From the NCBI GenBank assembly GCA_017979445.1, contig CM030714.1, positions 1,240,001 to 1,304,000 on the forward strand: 64,000 bases of DNA, read 5' to 3'. The translations under genes and the position numbers were made by a program. This DNA comes from Akebia trifoliata (lineage: Eukaryota > Streptophyta > Magnoliopsida > Ranunculales > Lardizabalaceae). Below, in pieces: positions 44,990 to 53,431 of the stretch (the stretch's first letter is position 1; every line of letters begins with the position of its first letter). The notes beneath the pieces were generated by a model, which did not search any database, was not told the DNA's origin, and saw nothing but the letters and a program-made list of their open reading frames with translations.

Positions 44990-46258
44990 ATGAACTGGAC
45001 CAGAGGCCACACCATTGGCCATGGCTCATCAGCCACAGTCTCGATTGCCACTTCTCATGGGTCCGATGAGATCTTTGCAGTTAAGTCTATTGAATTTGCC
45101 AAATCGAAATTCTTGCAAAGGGAACAGAAAATCCTATCTTCACTAAGTTTCCCTCGAATAGTTAAATACATGGGCCATGATGTTACTATGGAAAATGGTA
45201 AGCTTATGTACAATCTCTTCATGGAGTACATTTCTCATGGTACACTTTCCGATGAAATTCAAAAGCAAGGTGGGTTGCTGGATGAATCTTTAATTCGATC
45301 TCATACACGATCAATTCTACAAGGGCTAGAGTATCTTCACTCGAATCATATAGTGCATTGTGACATTAAAGGTTGTAACGTTTTAATTGGAAGTGATGGG
45401 GCGACAATTGCTGACTTGGGTTGTGCTAGGTTTATTGTCGATTCATCGAGTTCAATTGCTGGGACACCGGTCTTCATGGCTCCCGAAGTTGCACGTGGGG
45501 AAGAGCAAGGATGTCCTGCCGATATATGGGCCCTTGGATGTACAATTATTGAGATGGCCACTGGGTTTTGTCCGTGGCCGGATGTCATTGATCCGGTATC
45601 CGCACTTTATCGAATTGGATTTTCGGGGGACGTGCCAGAGTTTCCCAGCAGCCTCTCTGAGCAAGCTAAGGATTTCTTGTGTCAATGTTTACGAAGAGAT
45701 CCAAAAGAGCGGTGGACCGCATATCAGCTTCTTAAACACCCATTTATTGAGGAACCCAAATATAATTCGAAGCGAATTCAAGGATCTTTGTCAAATTCTC
45801 CAATAAGTTTACTAGATCAAGACTTTTGGAATGCATTCGAGGAATTGGAAACACACCAAAGTCTGGTCCACATTGGTTCTTCAAATTCTCCAGCGGAAAG
45901 GATCCGATTGTTGTGCCATGGCAGGTTGTCATCCTCTCCAAGGTTACCAAATTGGACATGGGATGAAAATTGGATCGACATTAGAAGCAATAAAAATGGT
46001 GAAGAAAGCGAGAATTTGCCAGGTAAAGATCATAATTGGATCCATTCCAATGAGCCCGACATGACTGATGGGTCTTTCATAGTTTGGATTAGTCATGAAA
46101 AAGAGAGAAAATTCAATGATGTGGAGAATTACCATATTAGTAGTTGTAAGGGTAGTAACAATTTATGTAGGAAGAGAGGTTGTGTAATGTTCAGTAAATT
46201 TCTGTATAGAAATCAGAATTTTAAGAAATATAATTTCTACCTTTTCACTTCCAATTAA
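44990..46258 (+). CDS. MAPKKK17/18-like protein kinase (MEKK subfamily), intronless
   Basis: 422 residues, no intron, as in the MAPKKK13-21 group of plants. The kinase domain spans about residues 3-265: glycine loop GHGSSATV (10-17), catalytic-lysine motif AVK (Lys32), HCDIKGCNVL (123-132), DLG in place of DFG (142-144), activation segment ending GTPVFMAPEV (158-167), and PADIWALGC (176-184). GTPxFMAPEV is the MEKK-type signature. The product should be a cytosolic or nuclear Ser/Thr kinase acting on MAPK kinases; in Arabidopsis the close group signals in abscisic acid and stress responses. The C-terminal 150 residues are Ser/Asn-rich and unstructured-looking, longer than usual for the group, ending in a Lys/Asn/Phe-rich tail. 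The Met start directly precedes the W-T-R-G-x-x-I-G motif that opens these proteins. Confidence 0.92.
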   Translation: MNWTRGHTIGHGSSATVSIATSHGSDEIFAVKSIEFAKSKFLQREQKILSSLSFPRIVKYMGHDVTMENGKLMYNLFMEYISHGTLSDEIQKQGGLLDESLIRSHTRSILQGLEYLHSNHIVHCDIKGCNVLIGSDGATIADLGCARFIVDSSSSIAGTPVFMAPEVARGEEQGCPADIWALGCTIIEMATGFCPWPDVIDPVSALYRIGFSGDVPEFPSSLSEQAKDFLCQCLRRDPKERWTAYQLLKHPFIEEPKYNSKRIQGSLSNSPISLLDQDFWNAFEELETHQSLVHIGSSNSPAERIRLLCHGRLSSSPRLPNWTWDENWIDIRSNKNGEESENLPGKDHNWIHSNEPDMTDGSFIVWISHEKERKFNDVENYHISSCKGSNNLCRKRGCVMFSKFLYRNQNFKKYNFYLFTSN

Positions 46259-46644
46259 TTCTCGTAGAAACTTAACCCAATTCTAATTTCAAATCCATGG
46301 ATGATATGATGATCTTCCTTTCTTTGGGTCTTCATCTTTTGTGTGAGCAGAAGAGACTTAGATATGGAGGTCAATCAGTTTTGATGCTTAGAATATTCAA
46401 GTCCAGCTCATCAGAAAAGAAAATTTCAGAATTTGGGTTGAATGCCTTTCGGTATCTGTTATGTTTATACCTGATTAAGTTGGCAGTTGGCACACAAGGG
46501 ACTGATTTCGTGCATTGAGTTGGCTGGGAGTTGTAAGTAGGGGTGTCAATTGGTCGAAAAAAAACAATGGTTAAATATGGAGCCCACAAAGGTAGGATCT
46601 GATTCTAAACATTTTATTTTGAGTTGTAGTAATCTGACACCATG

Positions 46645-46815
46645 CACGTGGCATACTCAATGGACTACCTAACGTGACAAGTTTGAGAACTGTAGATTTG
46701 TGCTCCTCAAGATACATGATTCCCTCGAGATACACTTTTTTTATGGGGAAGTGCATCCGTGTATCCCGAGGAGTACAATCTACGGTTTTCGAATTTGTTT
46801 CGTCAGCATAATCGA
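46645..46815. mobile_element. Palindromic MITE, ACTCAATGGAC-type arms
   Basis: GGCATACTCAATGGACTACC, TTTGAGAACTGTAGATTTG and the answering CAATCTACGGTTTTCGAA enclose a CTCGAGATACAC loop. The right arm is shortened (CATAATCGATCAAT). Relatives are at 29383 and 52541. Confidence 0.55.
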
Positions 46816-46872
46816 TCAATTTTGTTTGGGCTAGTGCCCAACCTGGCCACTACTATTTGTTATTAATGTATT

Positions 46873-47254
46873 GGGAAATGTTCAACACCCTAAGCTTTAC
46901 CTTACACTTTAACAAACGTGTTTTGTCCTACATGGGTTAGAAGTTTTGGAATAGACTGATTTTTGGTGATGATGATCTTTATGATTAGAAGATCATCCTC
47001 ACCAAAAATCAGCCCATTCCGAAATTTTTAGCCCCATGTTTACAAGTTGAAAAATTGTGGGCCGTCCATTTTTTGTAAACCATTTTTGATGGGATTAAAA
47101 GTTTTGGAATGAGCTGATTTTTGGTGAGGATGATCTCCTCACCATAGAGATCATCCTCACCAAAAATCAGCCTATTCCAAAACTTCTAACCCATGTAGGA
47201 CAAAACACATTTGTTAAAAGTGTAGGGTAAAGCTTAGGATGGGGAACGGGACCC
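46873..47254. mobile_element. Foldback MITE, family 1, GGGAAATGTTCA-type ends
   Basis: 382 bp. Left GGGAAATGTTCAACACCCTA; right end on the other strand GGGTCCCGTTCCCCATCCTA; both continue AAGCTTTACC. Two hairpins are built on GGTGAGGATGATC / GATCATCCTCACC. Flanking 9-mers TAATGTATT and AAATATATT match at 7 of 9. Confidence 0.8.
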
Positions 47255-48140
47255 AAATATATTTATTGTTAGATAGCCGCATGTTCTTGTATTAGAGTCA
47301 TTAGTGATCAAATAAGACATCATTTCATATTTGATTAGGAAAATTTTGAAATTACAATCCTTTTCCACTAAAATTTTATTCCAACAATATAATTTTAATC
47401 TTTTTTATTCAGCCCAAACCTGAATAAAAAATGCTCTCATCTCTATCCGTGGAAGTACACATAATCGAATGATGTAATTCTTGATTGTTCTTATTTATTT
47501 TCATCTTATGTCACGAGAGCTAAGCGTTCACACACACACAGCATATATTCTCCCATTTTATGTGTTAAATTACCCAAACACAATAACTTTGAATCGTTTT
47601 CAAATCATATTCACGGGTCATATTGTAAGAATTGCCACCGCTAAGTTACATGATCCCGTGCAGAATCTCTGAGTTAGGCCCATGTTTTCTAGATCCATAA
47701 TGGACTTATATTTAACTTTGGGAATATAATTAAACCAATAAATTTGATATGGATCAGGCCAGATACGATTGAAACTCAGTGTTTTGTTCGTGTATGTTGA
47801 CCTAATACCTAACGCATACGACATGCCATGTCAATCTTTTAAAAAAGAAACAAATATGAGTGTGAACCAATCCAAACTTTGATGGGCCTCATCCAAAGAT
47901 AACTCTTGCTGATATAGAAAAAGAAAATGAACACTTTCATGAATCTACATTTAATTAAAAAACAAAAAAAGTGTTCACTCCATACGTGGACTCCAACTAA
48001 TTGAAAGTTTGAAATGGTGTGAACTGTCAAATTTGGCTTCCTATTAATTAGGGCTATAAAGGTATCTAAATTTTTCTTCATCTATCTAGACTCGAGTCAG
48101 TACTTTGTTACTCAAGAAACCCTATGTTTATTTAAAAATT
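47255..48140. other. Intergenic, no gene seen
   Basis: AT-rich; no coding region or repeat end could be supported. Confidence 0.4.
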
Positions 48141-48145
48141 GAGTC

Positions 48146-48311
48146 AGCAGTGACGTCAAGCTGGAATCTCACATCACACTTCCTGATGTGAAAGTGGATA
48201 GAAATCATAGATGCTTTTTCAATCATATCTCGATGAAAAACATCTATGATTCCCATACACTTTCACGTCAAAAAGTGTGATATGAGATTCTAGCCTGAAG
48301 TTACTTCAGCA
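48146..48311. mobile_element. Palindromic MITE, TCACATCACACTT-type arms
   Basis: AGCTGGAATCTCACATCACA and TGTGATATGAGATTCTAGCC are inverted around GAAATCATAGATGC and ACATCTATGATTCCC, with a TCATATCTCGATGAA loop. It belongs to the conserved-centre group. Confidence 0.6.
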
Positions 48312-48649
48312 TTATTCTTAAAATTTTACCTAACATTTACATGTTTAAAGCAAGGGTTGGGATCCCTTGACTCTTGAAAAAACATGAACCCCTTAGTATT
48401 TAAAACATCAAATTTGACAGTAATTAGGATTTATATTAGAAACACATGATGTATCCTCTTGGATACATGATTTATCCCAACGGTTGGGTTGGATTTCATG
48501 TTTTACTAGTCAAGTTTCTCTTCATGTTTTTGTAATGAGTCGTTGATTAGTGAGGTCAAGCTCTTGTCAATTGCATTTCCGATTTTTCTTTGATTATCAA
48601 GACAATTCATAATCCCACAGAATAATAAGGAGAATTTGAAAGAGATTGT

Positions 48650-48800
48650 GTACCTAGCCTCACCCCATGGTTTAAGCCCTTAGGGGCCACCCGCGAGGGC
48701 GCACCCTTAGTTACCCAGTGTGTGTGATGTGCGGGTGTTACATGTGCCCGGGGGAGGGATTCATATGCCTTGGCTCTTACCTTGGTTGGCTCTTCTGATC
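48650..48800. repeat. GC-rich repeat-like segment, unclassified
   Basis: An abrupt GC-rich patch (CCACCCGCGAGGGCGCACCC, GTGATGTGCGGGTGTTACAT) inside AT-rich DNA and just left of a family-2 MITE. It looks like a dispersed plant repeat, but I see no A and B boxes, poly(A) or target duplication to call it a SINE. Confidence 0.35.
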
Positions 48801-48805
48801 CCCCT

Positions 48806-49094
48806 ACACAATGTGAAAAAGTCCAAATTTGATGGTCGTAGGCCGTCAAATTTCATAAAATTCGACAGATCAAGAAGTCAAATTGTCATCGAATTTTTCA
48901 TTGTCAAATTTTTTTTTTCAACAGGTCAAATCTGTCAAATTAATGAAGGATGAGAGAAATTCAACAACTCTAAACCATTAAATCTGGGAACATCAAGAAT
49001 TTCGACGGTCCTACACCGTCCAAATTCAAATTCTAAAATTTGTGGGCCTTAGCCCGTCAATTTTTTCTATAGAATTTTCCAATTTTCATGTAGG
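48806..49094 (+). mobile_element. MITE, family 2, near-complete
   Basis: Starts CTACACAATGTGAAAAAG and ends TTTTCATGTAG, inverted at the tips. Between are repeated CGTCAAATTT / AAATTTGACGG motifs and GGATGAGAGAAATTC. With 57354-57647 it gives the best view of the family. Confidence 0.7.
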
Positions 49095-49344
49095 ACTAGT
49101 CCAACGTAAGTTTGGACACCCCATCATCAGAAAACAAAAAAGTTGTATGTATCTCTAGAAAACTATTAAGAAAAATCTATTTTTCATCTTATTCCGCATC
49201 TCTTAAATGGATTGAGGCTAGAAAAGTCTTTCACTTTAATGTGAAATCACATTTTAAGTGCATGATAGAAATTCCAAGCTATTGAATTTTGCATACAAAA
49301 AGTAATTAAAAAAAAAAGGGAGGGGGATGATAAATTTGGAGGTT

Positions 49345-49640
49345 CAACTCAAAATCAATTGACTATGAGTGGAGAGGCCCGAGAGCTTATAAGGAGAAAG
49401 ACAAGGTAATTTGTGTCCGATGTGGGACTAAATTCAACAAACTCCGCATGTGAGAGTCGGATTGAACCAAACACGTGGAGATATAAACTCGATGACATGG
49501 GGAAGAGAAAGGCCCGCGCTTATATCTTGATAAATTTGAGTGTCCAAGTCAAAATCAATTGACAATGAGTAAAGAAATTCAAAAACTTATAAGGAGGGAG
49601 ACAAGGCAATTTGTGTCCGATGTAAGACTAAACTCAATAG
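49345..49640. repeat. Direct pair of LTR-like fragments
   Basis: Two copies (49345-49440 and 49530-49640) of a block with CAACTCAAAATCAATTGAC, CTTATAAGGAGAAAGACAAG and AATTTGTGTCCGATGTGGGA. An inverted third copy lies at 35430-35560. No ends were resolved. Confidence 0.5.
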
Positions 49641-50040
49641 GGGACATACTATAATTTTGTATGATATTACACTATTTAACAAAACAAAAAGTACTCATGC
49701 CTTGATGGACTAATGTGCTATTTATGCAAAAGACAAAAAGAATTTATAAAAGAAAAAGGCAAGGTCTCCAACATCTGATATCAAGCACGAGTCCTTCAAA
49801 ATCCTGACTCTTGACCTTACTCATGACTTAACCTCACTTTCAAAGCATCTATTTTTTCTAGATTTTGAAAAGATCATAATTTAGAGGTTATGTTTACTCT
49901 ATCTAACTACTTTTCCCATCTTCTTTTAGGAAATAATTAAACAACTAGATCGTGAGATAGAATCACTCCATCAATTGTTGATAAGGCTGTCATCGCCATT
50001 TTCTTTTTGTTTTTAGCTAAGCATGTGATGAGGTATGCTA

Positions 50041-50041
50041 A

Positions 50042-50077
<36 letters not shown>
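50041..50077. repeat. (TA)n microsatellite, left of the foldback pair
   Basis: Nearly uninterrupted TA repeat. Sister runs lie at 50459-50475, between the two elements, and at 50856-50901, after them. Confidence 0.8.
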
Positions 50078-50079
<2 letters not shown>

Positions 50080-50458
50080 GTCCCGTTCGGCACCCTAAGT
50101 TTTACCACACACTTTAACAAACGCGTTTTGTCCTACATGGGTTAGAAGTTTCGGAATGAGCTGATTTTTGGTGAGGATGATCTCTATTGTGAGGAGATCA
50201 TCCTCACCAAAAATCAGCTCATTCCAAAACTTCTAACCCCATCAAAAATGATTTATAAAAAATGGACGGTCCACGATTTTTCAACTTGTAAACATAGGGC
50301 TAGACATTTCGGAATGGACTGATTTTTGGGGAGGATGATCTTCTAATCATAGAGATCATCCTCACCAAAAATCAGCCCATTCCAAAACTTCTAACCCATG
50401 TAGGACAAAAAACGTTTGTTAAAGTGTGTGGTAAAACTTAGGGTGCTGAACATTTCCC
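50078..50458. mobile_element. Foldback MITE, family 1, first of a tandem pair
   Basis: 381 bp. The left end GGGTCCCGTTCGGCACCCTA and the right end (other strand GGGAAATGTTCAGCACCCTA) are inverted and continue AGTTTTACCACACACTTTAA. The two hairpins have near-perfect arms (GGAATGAGCTGATTTTTGGT...), joined by an ATGGACGGTCCACGATTTTT linker. Confidence 0.88.
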
Positions 50459-50475
50459 TATATATATATATATAT

Positions 50476-50852
50476 GGGAAATGTTCAGCACCCTAAGTTT
50501 TACCACACACTTTAACAAATGTGTTTTGTCTTACATGGGTTAGAAGTTTCGGAATGAGCTGATTTTTGGTGAGGATGATCTCTATGGTGAGGAGATCATC
50601 CTCACCAAAAATCAGTTCATTCCAAAACTTCTAACCCCATCAAAATTGATTTACAAAAAATAGACGGTCCACGATTTTTCAACGTGTAAACATGGGGCTA
50701 AACATTTCGGAATGGGCTGATTTTGGGGAGGATGATCTTCTAATCATAGAGATCATCCTCACCAAAAATCAGCTCATTCCAAAACTTCTAACCCATGTTG
50801 GACAAAAAACGTTTGTTAAAGTGTGTGGTAAAACTTAGGGTGCTGAACATTT

Positions 50853-50855
<3 letters not shown>
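50476..50855. mobile_element. Foldback MITE, family 1, second of a tandem pair
   Basis: 380 bp, over 95% similar by eye to 50078-50458, with GGGAAATGTTCAGCACCC at both ends. It is separated from the first element by 17 bp of TA repeat and followed by a 46-bp TA run. Confidence 0.88.
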
Positions 50856-50905
<50 letters not shown>

Positions 50906-51079
50906 TATTTACATAAATTCTTGGGCAATACGCTGCTGGAAATCTAAATGAAGGAATCCCATTTCATCTTCACTAGTCTTCTATCAACTAATCAAAAAAT
51001 GCTTGTTTAATTCATAGTAGTAAGAAATAATTTAATATAAGAAAATATATATATTTGGGGCTGTTTTTTTTACACACAC

Positions 51080-51104
51080 ACTCTCTCTCTCTCTCTCTCT
51101 CTGA
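51080..51104 (+). repeat. (CT)n microsatellite
   Basis: CACACACACT followed by (CT)n. No gene follows it, unlike the STIG1 leaders. Confidence 0.5.
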
Positions 51105-51372
51105 AAAAAGAAAGCCTCCAACTTAGGAAAATGGCGGAATGACATTAAAATTGACATCGTTTCACACATTGTTGACGTGGAAGTGCACCCAGAATCATAA
51201 ATGTTTTTCACTCGCCCCTATTCTTATCTTTAAGATAGTTCCATAGTGTTATAAATTATAATTCTATAATATTATTTGGATTGTGATGATAAATAGATGC
51301 ATATTTCCCAAAATTTACAAAACTAAGATATAGTTGGCATTTGCAAATTAATTAATGAGTGCGATAAATTGA

Positions 51373-51490
51373 GACTTGGAATTCACTCGCTTGACGTCGC
51401 ATGTGCACGAACCATAGATCTTTTTCTTCGGGATATGTAAGGAAAAAGAACTATGATTTTTCGCCACGTCAAGCGAGTGAATTTCAAGTC
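51373..51490. mobile_element. Palindromic MITE, 118 bp, compact
   Basis: GACTTGGAATTCACTCGCTT and the inverse AAGCGAGTGAATTTCAAGTC, an inner GACGTCGC / CCACGTC pair, and a centre ATAGATCTTTTTCTTCGGGA with GGAAAAAGAACTATG. This is the clearest small member of the conserved-centre group. Confidence 0.65.
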
Positions 51491-51704
51491 AGATTATTAT
51501 TAGTCTTTGCAAATTTAGAGAGTTCATTAGAATAGATAAGATTCATAAGAAGACACTTGAATTAACATACCGTCACTTAAAACAAAACTAGAGGTAAGAA
51601 GAGGATTCATCCACTTGCACCAAATATTACCCAAATATTCGCGATAGGATATTAAAGAATGGACATATATTAATTGGTGGGCCAAAAATAATGTGCCACA
51701 TGAC

Positions 51705-52412
51705 CATGGTTTTTAAACTCGTCCGAGACCGAGACGTATCGCCCGAGTTAACTCGGTATCGCAGCCTAACGAGACCAACTCACAATGAGTCATGAGACGA
51801 CCGCGTATCATGAGTTATGCGAGTCGTCTCGGACGATATTTTTGCAAACTCGTCCGAGACGAACGAGATATCCGAGACATTACAAATTTTACATTAACTC
51901 GCGAGACAAACAAGTTGTATCGGACGAGATTTTCAAAATCTCGTCCGAGTTAACCGAGTTGACCGAGTTTTGCGAAAAAAAATTACAAATGAAAATTTAT
52001 GTTTTATTTTTACAAGCAATAGCTATTGAGTAATATTATTATTTTCTTGTGATAAATACTTAAATGTATTTTTGATAATTTGTTTTATTTTTTCTTTAGA
52101 AGCTTTTTAATGAAATTTTCATTAGAAATTTATACTAATCTTTAGGAAACATGTGTTTTATTTAATTACCTTGAATTTGATTGATAGGTATATTATGAAT
52201 TTTTTTTTTTTAATTTTATATTTTTTTAGGGGTTCATTTTTTAATAGGAATCAATTCTGAATTTTTCCTGATTTTTTCAGATTTTTTAAATGGTTAAAAA
52301 CCATTGTTTCAATGTTGAACGAGACGACTCGACGAGACGAGACGTATCGTCCGAGTCAATTCGGTATCAGAGGTGGACGAGACGAGACCAAATACCGAGT
52401 TTAAAAACCATG
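51705..52412. mobile_element. hAT-like nonautonomous element, 708 bp, exact 8-bp target duplication
   Basis: Inverted ends CATGGTTTTTAAACTCG on both sides, flanked by CACATGAC at 51697-51704 and 52413-52420. About 250 bp at the left and 110 bp at the right are packed with CGAGAC / GTCTCG-type repeats. The middle is AT-rich. There is no transposase frame. It is a longer sister of 34857-35305. Confidence 0.9.
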
Positions 52413-52540
52413 CACATGACAAACAAAGAGTAAGGCTAGTCTTCACTAAAGTCAACCCATTCGTGGAATACAAAATCAGCACTAATATTTTGATGAGTAA
52501 GATTAGTCTTGGGTTAGTAGGATTTCACTTTAGAGTGCTG

Positions 52541-52751
52541 ATAATCTGACTTAGGCATGTGACAACTCAATCGACTTACCTCACATGATAGGCTCAACAG
52601 CGGTAGATGTGCTCTCCTCAGGTTATAGAACTATGATTTCCCATAAATAAAAAAATGCAGTTTTGTATCCTAATGATAGTAGATCTATGATTTCCGAACT
52701 TATCACATCAAGTAAGTCGATTGAGTATGTCACATGCCTAAGTCAAATTAT
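52541..52751. mobile_element. Palindromic MITE, ACTCAATCGAC-type arms
   Basis: GATAATCTGACTTAGGCATG and the inverse CATGCCTAAGTCAAATTATC at the tips, then CAATCGACTTACC / AAGTAAGTCGATTG, and a TAGATCTATGATTTCC centre. CACAACTCTTTTA follows. Relatives are at 29383 and 46645. Confidence 0.65.
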
Positions 52752-53289
52752 CACAACTCTTTTATTAAGGGCTGAGTTTAAAAAAAATATTTTTTTTCAC
52801 TATTAAATTTTAATTTTAAAATTGTGAAAGTTGAGTTCAATAACTATCCATTTTCAAAACCTTGGATCAAGTTCTTTTTCTTTTTCTTTTTTTTTTTAAT
52901 CATGATTATTTGACTTACCCACATGACATACTCAATCGACACTGACAATCTCAAGGGTGTCAATTGACTTGTTCCATATAATTTAGAGGGTTGAAGTGTT
53001 GGATTGCTAATTTGATAATTTTGAGTTCAACGAACTCTTATAGCGAGTAAGATTTGAAATCTTAATAGGTTTGAAGGAAAGTGTTTTTCTACTTTAATTT
53101 AATTTCTTCTCCTGAGGTGATCCTTTGAAAGAGGCTCATTTTAGCCGAGCTGAACTAAGTCCAGTGGCTCCATTTTTTAGGAATTTAGTTGTATAACTAG
53201 ATCAGAACTCCAAGTCTCCACTCTCCAGCTATGAAGTCCAAAATGGCAAGCTGACTCAGCCGCCTCTCACCCCACGTACAAGAATTCCG

Positions 53290-53348
53290 CACGTGTGAAT
53301 CCTATACTCTCATAGTCAAATTTACTCTAGCTCATAACTCTATATAAA
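53290..53348 (+). promoter_or_regulatory. Promoter of the S-type anion channel gene
   Basis: CACGTGTG at 53290-53297 (ACGT-core, ABRE-like) and TATATAAA at 53341-53348, 84 bp before the ATG at 53432. Confidence 0.45.
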
Positions 53349-53431
53349 CTATGAAGTTATGAACATTACTAGTAAGATCTTAAATGTAAATCATCTCTCA
53401 CACCATTCAATCCTTAACTATAACCAATCCA

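Noticed and set aside
46297..46518. 73-codon frame just after the kinase gene
   Set aside because: No family features; it most likely lies in the 3' untranslated region of the kinase transcript.
52861..52960. Possible further palindromic element near the T-run
   Set aside because: Only GACATACTCAATCGACACTG resembles the group arms; no inverse arm follows within 300 bp.
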